From an uncultured Alphaproteobacteria bacterium (lineage in GTDB: Bacteria; Pseudomonadota; Alphaproteobacteria; Puniceispirillales; UBA1172), in assembly GCA_937952245.1 (NCBI GenBank), contig CALFYS010000002.1, positions 3,366-67,365 on the forward strand: 64,000 bases of DNA, given 5' to 3'. A program made the position numbers and the translations under genes. The notes beneath the pieces were generated by a model that did not search any database, was not told the origin of the DNA, and saw only the letters and a program-made list of their open reading frames with translations. This document shows positions 1-8,736 of this stretch, in pieces (position 1 is the first letter of the stretch; the number at the start of each line of letters is the position of its first letter).

Positions 1-2
1 TA

Positions 3-230
3 TGCGCGGTTGAATTTGTCAAAGACAAAGACAGTCGCGGCTTCTTTGAGACGTCTGAAAAAATCGGCCCTCAAATTTCAGCCGCTCTTGTGGAAGACAG
101 TAAGATTATCGCCCGCGCCATGCCGCAGGGTGATATTTTGGGTTTTGCTCCGCCGTTCTGTTTGTCAAAGCCTGAAGTCGATCAGATTGTTGATGGTGTA
201 GCGGCGGCGGTCAAACGCATCTTGGGTTAA
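3..230 (+). CDS. class III aminotransferase, C-terminal fragment
   Basis: The window opens inside this gene; 75 codons remain before the TAA at 228-230. The visible tail carries a segment reading ARAMPQGDILGFAPPFCL followed by an amphipathic helix (EVDQIVDGVAAAVKRIL). This is the C-terminal pattern of PLP-dependent class III aminotransferases of the omega-amino acid/pyruvate or putrescine type. The PLP lysine and the substrate-specificity residues lie outside the window, so the substrate cannot be named. The family call is fairly secure from the C-terminal pattern; the exact enzyme is not. A hairpin follows directly after the stop. Confidence 0.75.
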   Translation, partial: CAVEFVKDKDSRGFFETSEKIGPQISAALVEDSKIIARAMPQGDILGFAPPFCLSKPEVDQIVDGVAAAVKRILG

Positions 231-236
231 CTTAAA

Positions 237-260
237 AGGATTACCCCTTTGGGTAATCCT
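237..260 (+). terminator. hairpin after the aminotransferase gene
   Basis: AGGATTACCC (237-246) pairs perfectly with GGGTAATCCT (251-260) around a four-base loop, seven bases after the stop codon. No T-run follows, so it may be a weak terminator or an mRNA 3'-end stabiliser rather than a classic intrinsic terminator. Confidence 0.5.
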
Positions 261-315
261 ATCCATGATTTGAGATTTATTTATCCATGCGGTCGCAAAT
301 CGCCACGGGAAAATT

Positions 316-344
316 TTGTCAAAACCTTATAAATCAAGTATAAG
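316..344 (+). promoter_or_regulatory. sigma-70-like promoter of the TPR-barrel/FecR-VCBS operon
   Basis: TTGTCA (316-321) and TATAAG (339-344) are separated by 17 bases in an AT-rich stretch, about 45 bases upstream of the first start codon. Both hexamers are close to the sigma-70 consensus. No other candidate of this quality lies between 261 and 388. Confidence 0.55.
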
Positions 345-388
345 AAACATCATTTTGTTGTTTGAATTATTTTTTTTATTTCCCCTAG

Positions 389-1726
389 ATGCACAGTTTC
401 AAAAGAAAAAAAATGGGCTTTGCCATGGTTGTTTGTGCGGGGATGATTCCTGCAATCTTAACGCCATTTTTTTCTTTCGCGCAGACGGTAACAACTGCTC
501 AACAACAGACAGAAGAACAAAAATTATCATTGGGACAATTGATGGTGCAATTGTTTCAGAATCCGGCTGACCTTGAATTGAATTTCAAAGTCATGCAGGC
601 GCAAATTGCTGAAGGCAATCTCGAAGGCGCGGAAGCCACCCTTGAAAGGGTTTTGTTTATTGATCCCGAATCCACCATTGCCCGTGTATTGCTGGCGGAT
701 ATTCAAATCCAACTGGGCAAATTTATTAGCGCCAAGAGAATTCTGGATGATCTGATCCAAGATGAAGATACGCCAGAACAAACGCGGCAACGTGCCCTAG
801 GCTTAGCGGAACAAATTGAAGAAGGACTGGATACCACCGTCATCAGTGGTGGGTATTCCGTCTATGCCGGTCAAACCGAAAATGCCTTTGGCCGATCAAA
901 GGATGATGAAATCCTATTGCTGAATTTACCGCTGGAAAACACCACGAAAGATAAATCAGACCAGTTTTACGGTTATCGCACCTATTTATCAGTATCCGAA
1001 GAGTTAGATTATCAAACCCCGACACAGTTAAGCGCGGGCATCAGTTTTTCTGGCCGCGATACCCATGACCCCGCACGTTCAGATGTCGAAAGCTTATCTG
1101 TAAATTTCTCCTTATTGCGGGCTGATGAATACCGGCTCAATATTGGTGGATTTGGATCCTATACCGATGTTGGCAAACAAGATTTCAACAAATCAATGGG
1201 CCTGTTTGCGGGCATCACAAAACCCTTTGCCAATATCGTATCGGTCAATGCCACTTTATCGGCGGCAAGGAATGTTTATTTTCCTTTTGCGGGCGTGGCC
1301 AATAACGAAGGAAAATCAAACAGGTCATATACCGCACGAACAAATATTACAGGGTCAACAGGCTTTGGGTTTTTGCGGTTTGGTCTTAGTGGCGGCATTA
1401 ACAACGCTGAAAATGAGGTCAATGATTTTCAATTTGAAAAACTTGAGCTCACAGGTTACGCGGCCAATGACATTGTATCGGTCAATGCCACCTTGTCCCG
1501 TCAATGGACCCGATATGATGTTGCCGATACGTTTATTTCTTCGGAGCGTCAAAAAACGTCGATCAATGAATTGGCGTTAAATTTTCGTTATCTCGATGTT
1601 GTTGATATTTACGGCATCTCTCATGTTCCTTATATAAATCTCTCGATGAGTGACACGGAATCAAACATTCCAAATTATCGGCGTGATGGGGCTGAATTTT
1701 CTGTTGGTGTGGAAGCGAGTTTTTAA
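389..1726 (+). CDS. exported TPR protein with C-terminal outer-membrane beta-barrel (Slam-like architecture)
   Basis: 445 residues. Residues 1-31 form a Sec signal peptide (basic start, hydrophobic core, FSFAQ cleavage region). Residues about 45-155 are helical and TPR-like. From about residue 155 to the end the chain is an alternating-hydrophobicity beta pattern with many Gly and aromatic girdle residues, ending in Phe (VEASF), which is typical of outer-membrane barrels recognised by BAM. A periplasmic TPR domain followed by a barrel of roughly 290 residues is the layout of Slam-type surface lipoprotein assembly modifiers. That is an architectural match by eye, not a proven homology. The start at 389 gives a proper signal peptide; an internal ATG at 413 would lose its basic N-terminus. 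The stop TAA abuts the ATG of the FecR-VCBS gene with no spacer, so the two are probably translationally coupled and functionally linked. The substrate or partner is unknown. Confidence 0.65.
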   Translation: MHSFKRKKMGFAMVVCAGMIPAILTPFFSFAQTVTTAQQQTEEQKLSLGQLMVQLFQNPADLELNFKVMQAQIAEGNLEGAEATLERVLFIDPESTIARVLLADIQIQLGKFISAKRILDDLIQDEDTPEQTRQRALGLAEQIEEGLDTTVISGGYSVYAGQTENAFGRSKDDEILLLNLPLENTTKDKSDQFYGYRTYLSVSEELDYQTPTQLSAGISFSGRDTHDPARSDVESLSVNFSLLRADEYRLNIGGFGSYTDVGKQDFNKSMGLFAGITKPFANIVSVNATLSAARNVYFPFAGVANNEGKSNRSYTARTNITGSTGFGFLRFGLSGGINNAENEVNDFQFEKLELTGYAANDIVSVNATLSRQWTRYDVADTFISSERQKTSINELALNFRYLDVVDIYGISHVPYINLSMSDTESNIPNYRRDGAEFSVGVEASF

Positions 1727-4700
1727 ATGCGAATTCATGATTGTTCAAAATTTCTGCATATGCTGATTGTTGCTGTTCTGGCCATTTCCCTTGGGTCTAT
1801 GCCATCCTTAGTGAGTGCCAAGGAACGGGTTCTTGTTGGGGTGCTGGCCGCCTCCGCTGGGCAGACAGAACGCCGCGATGAAAATGGCCAATTTGAAGTC
1901 ATCACAACAGGCGATCAGATTTTCCTCAATGATGAAATCCGCACCCCTCAAGATGGCCGTATTCAAATTTTGCTCATGGATGAAACAACATTTTCCATGG
2001 GCGCGGACAGCACCATTGTGATTGATGAATTTGTCTATGATCCGGGCAATCAGGCCGGGGCGGTGAGTGCCAATATTAAAAAAGGCGTGTTCCGATTTAT
2101 TTCAGGGCGCATTGCCAAGAAAAAACCTGAAAACATGAAAGTCACCGCGGGCAATGCTGTGATTTCCATTCGCGGCACTGAAGTGATCGGGACGGTCTCA
2201 CCCGAAGAAAGCACGATTGTATTGCTTTCAGGCTTGATTGATATGACATCAATTTCGGCGGGATGTGGCGGCGGCACCAGCTCAGCGGCAGGGTGCCAAT
2301 CATCATTGGTTCGCCCGGGGTTCGGCGTTGCCATGGATGCTGGCGGTCAGTTTTCGCCGCCAACACGGTTTGAGCCAGAAGAAATTGATGCGGTGATTGA
2401 TAGTATTGAAACCGCACCGAAAAAAGAGGAAGAGGAAAGCGGCGGCGAAGAAAGCCCCGAAGACGACCAAGCGCAAGACGATACGCCATCTGATGAAGAA
2501 GAAGAGTCCACGCAGGAATCTACTCAAGAATCTGGGCAAGAGGAAGCCGGCGCGTCTTCTGAAGAAGAACCAGAAAGTGAGCCAGCAACAGGTGTGGAAA
2601 CAGATGCCAATGGTGAGCCAAAAACTGATGAAACCCAAACAGGTGAAACTCCGGCAGAAGAAACGCCAATCGTCCTTGCGGCGAATGATGAAGGGGAAAA
2701 TTTAGCCCCTGACGGCACTGAAAAAATTGAAGACACGCCCGCTTCCGCGCCTTCAGGAACAGCCGAAAAAAAGCAAGAACCGTCTAAGTTTGATCTGATT
2801 GTTTTGCGGTCATTCGGCATGATTGATGACCAAAAGGAAGAGGATAAAACAGCCCTTACCAACGAGATGGCTAATCTTTCTAATGATTTGATTGATGACA
2901 AAAAGGAAGACGAAAAACCAGCGTCATCAGAGCCTGACACACAGCAAACGGTTGAAGAAGATGTTGATGAACAGGTTGAAAAATTAGAAGACGATAAAAA
3001 AGAAGAAGAACAGAAATCAACAAGGGATGAAAGCAATTCAAACCAGTCTTCAACGTCTGAAAATGAAAGCAGCCCTGAACGTGTTAATACCGCCCCGACC
3101 ATTGGCACATTAGCGGCGATCAATTTTGAAGATACCGATGCCGATGACAGTTTTAATACCAATTCGGCCAGCGCCGATGGCAATGACGCCGATGGCGATA
3201 CCATTGAATTCAGCATTAATGATATGCAAGCCGATACATCACGCAGCGGCTTTACCCATTCAACAGATGGCTCTTTCGGTAAACTCTTTATCAATAAATC
3301 AACAGGGGCTTATGCTTTCGTCCCTGATGATACAGCGATTGAAAATTTGAAAACCGATAGTTCCGAAAGCTTCACCATCACCGTTAATGATGGCCGTGAC
3401 AACGCCCGTGAAACCCTGACCATCGCGGTCACTGGCGTTAACGACACCCCTGTTTTATCAGCCTTGACCAGTGTTTTGATTGAAGACACAGCCAATGATG
3501 ACAGTTTCAGCAATTCAAGCGCCAATCTTGATGCCAGCGACCGTGATGACACGGCATTGACCTATAGTTTGACCGATGCCAATACCTCATCATCTCTCGA
3601 TGGTTTTGATCGTTCTTTGGCGGGGGATTACGGCACGCTCCATCTCAACAGTGAAACAGGGGCCTATACTTATGTGCCGAATGACAGCGCGATTGAAGGC
3701 ACAACCGAGACGGTCACAGAGACGTTCACCCTAAACGTTCGTGATGGCTCAGACTTTGATCGGCAAACCCTGACGGTGGAAGTCAAAGGGGTCAATGACA
3801 CGCCTGAATTGAACGCGCTTTCCGGCATAAGTTTCAGCGATACCGATGCTGATGATAGTTTCAGCAATGTTAACGCCAGCCTGACCGCCAGCGATCGTGA
3901 TACCGGCGCTAGCCTCACTTATAGCGCGGATGGTGCAACAACCAATTCCAGTCAATCAGGCTTTACCCATGCTGTCGATGGAGATTACGGCACGCTTTAT
4001 TTGAACAGCAGCAATGGTGACTATCGTTATGTTCCTGATGATGCCGCGATTGAAGGCCTGACGGCGGCGGCTTCTGATGAGTTCACTTTATCGGTCACCG
4101 ATGGCTCCGCTTCTGCCAGCCAGACCCTTACCGCCAGCATCACCGGCGTTAATGACGCGCCTGTTTTGTCCAGCATCTCCAGCTTATCTTTTGAAGATAC
4201 CGCCGCCGATAACAGTTTTTCAGCGGCCACCGACAGTTTGTCCGCAACGGAGCGGGATAGTGGGCAAAGCCTGACCTATAGCATTGCGGGGGCTTCTGCC
4301 GATGACAGTGTTGATGGCTATACCCATGCCGTGGCCGGAGATTACGGCACGCTCTATATTAATGAGACCAGCGGGGCGTTTTCCTATGTTCCTGATGATG
4401 ACGCGATTGAAGGCATTAAAACCGATCAGACCGACAGTTTCACCCTGACGGCAAGTGATGGTACAGCCTCGGTCAATCAGACGTTAACCGCGAATATCAC
4501 CGGTGCTAACGATACCCCAGTGTTATCCATCTCGGGCAGCAACAGTTTCACCGATACTTCTGGCGATGACAGCCTTGATGCCGCGTCATTGACCGTGACA
4601 TCAAGTGACCGCGATAATGACGCGTTAAGTTTCTCTGTATCGGGCATGACAGCAGATGATTCTATTGATGGTTACACCCATGCTGTTGCGGGCACGTATG

Positions 4701-7594
4701 GGACGCTTTACATCAACAGCTCATCAGGGGCCAACCGCTATGTTCCTAATGACACGGCGATTGAAGAAGCCAAGACAACACAGACAGAAGATTTCACCTT
4801 GGTGGCCAGCGATGGCAGCGCAACCGTTTCGGCAACAATCAGCAATACGATCATCGGGGTTAATGACACGCCTAGTCTGGCGGCGTTAACAGGCATCAGC
4901 ATCACCGATACATCTGGGGATGATACGTTCACCGCCACATCAGCGGCGCTTTCCGCAAGTGACCGTGATGACACATCCTTCACCTATAGCGCGACGGATA
5001 TGGTTGATGATTCCACCCTTGCTGATTTTGATAAATCCGTTTCAGGGGATTACGGCACGCTCTATTTGAACAGCAGCAATGGTGACTATCGCTATGTTCC
5101 TGATGATGCCGCGATTGAAGGCTTGTCGAGTGGCAGCGTCAGTGATGAATTCACGCTTGCTGTTTCGGATGGCAGCGCATCAACAACGCAATCATTAACG
5201 GCCAATATTACGGGCGCCAATGATACCCCGATCTTAAACGCCGCCAGCGGGTTTAGTTTCACGGATACATCCAGCGATGACAGTTTCAGCACCGAGACCG
5301 CCCAGCTTAATGCCAGTGACGCGGATTCAGATGCCAGCCTAACTTATGGCCTTACAGATGGTGTTGTGAATACGTCGATTACATTTAATTGTGGCGGCCA
5401 AATCTGTTCCAGTAGTCATGCGAAAATAGGGACATATGGCACGCTTTATTTGGATGAGACCACAGGTGCCTATGCTTATGTGCCTAATGATACGGCGATT
5501 GAAAAAACAACGTCTTCTGTTTCAGAAGATTTCACCTTAACCGTAAGCGATGGCACATCAACCGTCAGCGAAACGGTCACCGCATCTGTTGTTGGTGTCA
5601 ATGATACGCCCACCATGTCAAGTTTAGCGGGGCTGACCATCACCGATACCAGCGCCAATGATTCCTTTGCCGCCACCACAGCCGTGACCATATCGGCTGA
5701 TGATCGTGATGGCAGTCAAACTTTAAGTTATGGGATCAATTCAGGATCATCGGATACAAGCTTAGAAGGTTATACCCATTCGCTGGCAGGGGATTATGGT
5801 CGGCTTTATCTCAATGCCAGCAGCGGGGCATACACTTATGTTCCTGATGACAGCACCGTGAATAGCCTGACGGGGACAGAAACCGATACCTTTACCCTGT
5901 CGGCAACAGATGGCAGTGCCACCGCAACCCAGACCCTGACCGCGACATTAGAAGGTGCCAATGATACCCCAACACTGGCCAGCATAGCCACGATTACAAT
6001 GACCGACACCAGCGGTGATGACAGTTTTAATGCCACCACGGCCAGCCTTGATGGTGATGATCGTGATACAGGGCAAAGCCTGACCTATACTCTTGATCGT
6101 TCATCTGAAGATACAACACAATCTGGCTACACGCATTCACGGACAGGGGATTACGGCACGTTATATATAGAGGCCAGCACGGGGGATTATACCTATATCC
6201 CTGATGACGATGCTATCGAGGCTCTATCAAGTGGTTCGGCAACGGAAACCTTTAACCTGACGGTAAGTGACGGGTCTTTATCGGCGGCGCAAACATTGAC
6301 GATTAATGTCACTGGCGTTAACGACACCCCTGAATTAGCCGCCATCACCGGGATCAGTTTTTCTGATACCGCAAGTGATGACCGCTTTAGTGTCACCAAT
6401 GGCAGTTTTGACGGGTCAGATCGTGATCGTGGGGCAAACATCACCTATACAATCGCAGGTTCATCGGTTGCGGAATCCAATGAGTTTTCCCACGTGAAAC
6501 AGACGTCTTATGGGTTGTTGTATTATGATGAGACCACTGGTGATTACCGGTTCCAGCCTTCTGATAATCTGGTTAATGCCGCCAGCAGTACTGTGTCTGA
6601 AGAGATTACGGTCAATGTCACCGATGGGACGGGCAGTGCCAGCCAAAACTTAACCCTCAGCATTACCGGTGTTGATGATCGCCCGATTATTTCAACCGAT
6701 AATATCGACAGTCAAAATGTCAGCAGTTCAGGGTATCGGGTTAGTGTGAGTGATGCGGAAAGTCAGACCATTACTGATATTTCATCGTCTCTGCCGGCGT
6801 GGCTAAGTTTCCGCAACAGCACCGTTGGCGATGAGGTTCAATATTACTGGGAGGTTGGGGCGAATAATCCCGCCTGGCTGAATGGTTCTCAAACCGTGAC
6901 CCTGCAAGCCGAAGCCAATGGTCTATCTTCGGCCACCAGAAACGCCACATTTGTGTTTTCATGTTCATCTGATCTTTGTGATGATTTCATCCAATCATCC
7001 GACGCGGTCACCCCAAGGGCGGTGACCGATTCATCTGACCAATTGAATTATTTAAAGATTGATGGTGAAGAATTTGAATATTTCAAAACCTCTGACATCG
7101 ACAATCTTTTTGATAATACAAAAAATAATACAGGCCAGTTCCGCGTCGTTTATACCGCTAACGAAGCCAATGGTGGGAATGGGGTTTGGTCTATTGATCA
7201 GACGGTGATCGCTGATTATCAGAAAAGAGAAATCACCGTTAACGGAACGGTCGATGTGGAAAACCTATCTTATTTTGATGATGCTTCGGATTCCTTTAAT
7301 TACAGCAATCTGATTGATTTTTCCGGCGGCGGCAGCACCTATCAAACAGGGCTTTACTTTGAAACATCCTATTCAAATAGTGATGATTTCACGGGTTACG
7401 AAATGGTCAATAAAGATGGCGAAACGGTGAATTTATTTTTCACGGACCATGTTGGATATTTGAAGGATCAAAACGGCAATAACGCCTCAGTTATTTATTC
7501 AACTATTCAAACATTATCGAGCAACCCGGCTGGATATAACGAAAATTATCGTGATCTTGTTGAAGAGGAATGGCGGGTGCTTGAGCCTCAATAA
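1727..7594 (+). CDS. giant exported FecR-domain protein with ten VCBS-type repeats
   Basis: 1955 residues. Residues 1-31 are a Sec signal peptide (cleavage after LVSA). Residues about 55-165 are a FecR domain (for example GRIQILLMDETTFSMGADS). Residues about 225-450 are an acidic, Glu/Ser/Thr-rich linker. Ten VCBS/cadherin-like repeats of about 120 residues run from about 452 to 1648, each opening with G-V/A-N-D-T-P and carrying a YGTLYLN...Y.YVPND.AIE core. The last 300 residues are a non-repetitive beta-rich domain. All cysteines of the mature protein fall in close pairs (180/190, 1222/1227, 1746/1751). No RTX nonapeptides, LPXTG motif or second membrane segment were seen. FecR domains normally sit in sigma/anti-sigma regulators, but in large secreted adhesins they head the chain as here. 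The likely role is a surface adhesin or matrix protein. It starts immediately after the barrel protein stop, so that barrel is a candidate export or anchoring partner. Confidence 0.75.
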   Translation: MRIHDCSKFLHMLIVAVLAISLGSMPSLVSAKERVLVGVLAASAGQTERRDENGQFEVITTGDQIFLNDEIRTPQDGRIQILLMDETTFSMGADSTIVIDEFVYDPGNQAGAVSANIKKGVFRFISGRIAKKKPENMKVTAGNAVISIRGTEVIGTVSPEESTIVLLSGLIDMTSISAGCGGGTSSAAGCQSSLVRPGFGVAMDAGGQFSPPTRFEPEEIDAVIDSIETAPKKEEEESGGEESPEDDQAQDDTPSDEEEESTQESTQESGQEEAGASSEEEPESEPATGVETDANGEPKTDETQTGETPAEETPIVLAANDEGENLAPDGTEKIEDTPASAPSGTAEKKQEPSKFDLIVLRSFGMIDDQKEEDKTALTNEMANLSNDLIDDKKEDEKPASSEPDTQQTVEEDVDEQVEKLEDDKKEEEQKSTRDESNSNQSSTSENESSPERVNTAPTIGTLAAINFEDTDADDSFNTNSASADGNDADGDTIEFSINDMQADTSRSGFTHSTDGSFGKLFINKSTGAYAFVPDDTAIENLKTDSSESFTITVNDGRDNARETLTIAVTGVNDTPVLSALTSVLIEDTANDDSFSNSSANLDASDRDDTALTYSLTDANTSSSLDGFDRSLAGDYGTLHLNSETGAYTYVPNDSAIEGTTETVTETFTLNVRDGSDFDRQTLTVEVKGVNDTPELNALSGISFSDTDADDSFSNVNASLTASDRDTGASLTYSADGATTNSSQSGFTHAVDGDYGTLYLNSSNGDYRYVPDDAAIEGLTAAASDEFTLSVTDGSASASQTLTASITGVNDAPVLSSISSLSFEDTAADNSFSAATDSLSATERDSGQSLTYSIAGASADDSVDGYTHAVAGDYGTLYINETSGAFSYVPDDDAIEGIKTDQTDSFTLTASDGTASVNQTLTANITGANDTPVLSISGSNSFTDTSGDDSLDAASLTVTSSDRDNDALSFSVSGMTADDSIDGYTHAVAGTYGTLYINSSSGANRYVPNDTAIEEAKTTQTEDFTLVASDGSATVSATISNTIIGVNDTPSLAALTGISITDTSGDDTFTATSAALSASDRDDTSFTYSATDMVDDSTLADFDKSVSGDYGTLYLNSSNGDYRYVPDDAAIEGLSSGSVSDEFTLAVSDGSASTTQSLTANITGANDTPILNAASGFSFTDTSSDDSFSTETAQLNASDADSDASLTYGLTDGVVNTSITFNCGGQICSSSHAKIGTYGTLYLDETTGAYAYVPNDTAIEKTTSSVSEDFTLTVSDGTSTVSETVTASVVGVNDTPTMSSLAGLTITDTSANDSFAATTAVTISADDRDGSQTLSYGINSGSSDTSLEGYTHSLAGDYGRLYLNASSGAYTYVPDDSTVNSLTGTETDTFTLSATDGSATATQTLTATLEGANDTPTLASIATITMTDTSGDDSFNATTASLDGDDRDTGQSLTYTLDRSSEDTTQSGYTHSRTGDYGTLYIEASTGDYTYIPDDDAIEALSSGSATETFNLTVSDGSLSAAQTLTINVTGVNDTPELAAITGISFSDTASDDRFSVTNGSFDGSDRDRGANITYTIAGSSVAESNEFSHVKQTSYGLLYYDETTGDYRFQPSDNLVNAASSTVSEEITVNVTDGTGSASQNLTLSITGVDDRPIISTDNIDSQNVSSSGYRVSVSDAESQTITDISSSLPAWLSFRNSTVGDEVQYYWEVGANNPAWLNGSQTVTLQAEANGLSSATRNATFVFSCSSDLCDDFIQSSDAVTPRAVTDSSDQLNYLKIDGEEFEYFKTSDIDNLFDNTKNNTGQFRVVYTANEANGGNGVWSIDQTVIADYQKREITVNGTVDVENLSYFDDASDSFNYSNLIDFSGGGSTYQTGLYFETSYSNSDDFTGYEMVNKDGETVNLFFTDHVGYLKDQNGNNASVIYSTIQTLSSNPAGYNENYRDLVEEEWRVLEPQ
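3082..6670 (+). repeat. ten tandem VCBS-type repeats inside the FecR-VCBS gene
   Basis: Repeat units of about 355-360 bases encode Ig-like/cadherin-like domains, each beginning at a G-V/A-N-D-T/A-P motif (the first is degenerate, VNTAPT). They are diverged at DNA level except for a 75-base block shared almost exactly by repeats 3 (3983-4057) and 6 (5048-5122). Repeat 7 carries an extra insert with a C-x4-C pair. A divergent eleventh unit begins GVDDRP near 6670. Confidence 0.8.
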
Positions 7595-7628
7595 AGATCA
7601 GACTCTTTTGGGAAAGTGGACGGTTGGG

Positions 7629-8552
7629 TTAACGCGGTGATTGATGCCGCCGTCCTGATGACACCAGCCATAACCCCGGCAAGATTAACGCCCCGCCGAT
7701 CAGGTGATAGGGCATAATCTCCTCGCCCAATAACACCGCCGCCAGCACCGCCGCGTAAATCGGGGATAGATATAAAGTGGTGCTGGCAATAGCGGTGCCG
7801 AGGTAAACCACGATAAACCCATAGCTGAGATACGCGCCGATAGAGGCGAAAAACACCACCACCACCAATGCCGATAAAATCGTGGGGGTGACGTCAGGCC
7901 AAGGCCCACGGGTGGCGATTTCCATCATCACAAAAGGCAAATGCCATAACGCCCCGCCGAGGGCCATAGCGCCAAAACGTTGCACTTGTGATAATTGGGT
8001 TTTGAGATGTTTGAGCCCCAGCGAATAAATCGAAAAACTAAAGGTCGCCAGCACAATCCATAAATCACCAAGGTTGAATTGCAGGCTCAACAACAACCCA
8101 AGCTCGGCTTTAACCAGAATGACCAAAACCCCAACCAACCCCAAAAAAAGCCCGATGGATTGATTGAAATTGAGGTGTTCTTTGAAAACAAAAAACGCCA
8201 TGACCGCCATTAATAATGGGGCGCTGCTATAGATCAGGCCAATATTGGTGGCGGTGGTGAGTTCACCAGCCAAATAAACAGGCCCGCCGCATAACCCCAT
8301 GCCTAAGGATGCCAGAAATAAGATGGATCGTATTTCCTGCCGGATCAGGTGAATATTTAATCGGCGGAGGGCGGTGAGCGCCAGCATGATGACAATGCCC
8401 ACCAAAAGCCAGCGTAAAAACGCCAAAGATATTGGCGGGAAATGACCTGAAATGCCTCTGGCCACGATCATGTTTGATGAAAAAAACGCAGGGCAGATAA
8501 ACACCAAAAACCACGCCAATTTGGTCTTAGTGGCTTGTTCCAAAAATGGCAT
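7629..8552 (-). CDS. DMT superfamily (EamA-type) transporter
   Basis: 307 residues, almost entirely hydrophobic with about ten membrane helices arranged as two five-helix EamA halves. The first half contains the typical PP.SLAFLRWLL segment, and helix 4 the typical LIYSSAPLLMAVMAFFVFKE segment; the second half ends in LSPIYAAVLAAVLLGE, the matching conserved helix end. The family exports or imports small metabolites such as amino acids, nucleosides or drugs through the inner membrane; the substrate cannot be read from sequence. The start at 8552 has an AGGG Shine-Dalgarno eight bases upstream. It is convergent with the FecR-VCBS gene and divergent from the photolyase gene. Confidence 0.85.
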   Translation of the reverse strand: MPFLEQATKTKLAWFLVFICPAFFSSNMIVARGISGHFPPISLAFLRWLLVGIVIMLALTALRRLNIHLIRQEIRSILFLASLGMGLCGGPVYLAGELTTATNIGLIYSSAPLLMAVMAFFVFKEHLNFNQSIGLFLGLVGVLVILVKAELGLLLSLQFNLGDLWIVLATFSFSIYSLGLKHLKTQLSQVQRFGAMALGGALWHLPFVMMEIATRGPWPDVTPTILSALVVVVFFASIGAYLSYGFIVVYLGTAIASTTLYLSPIYAAVLAAVLLGEEIMPYHLIGGALILPGLWLVSSGRRHQSPR

Positions 8553-8736
8553 ATCGTTATCCCTGAGCGTGAAAGCAGAAGCAAATATGAAGGCAACCTA
8601 TGCGGAAATCAAACCCTAGGCAATCAATTTAAACGTTCTTCTTTGTGCTGGTTTAAATCCTTTTGGCGTCACCTATATCAAGGTTTCAATCTCAATCCCT
8701 TGAATATATTGACTCTGATGACGGAAGTGATGTTCT

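Noticed and set aside
2524..3294. 256-codon open frame on the minus strand inside the FecR-VCBS gene
   Set aside because: It is antisense to the acidic linker and first repeat; Asp/Glu/Ser-rich coding produces long Ser/Leu/Val-rich antisense frames. No start signal or family features.
1727..7594. Type I secreted RTX protein
   Set aside because: VCBS repeats are common in RTX adhesins, but there are no GGxGxDxUx nonapeptides, a Sec signal is present, and no type I ABC/MFP genes are nearby.
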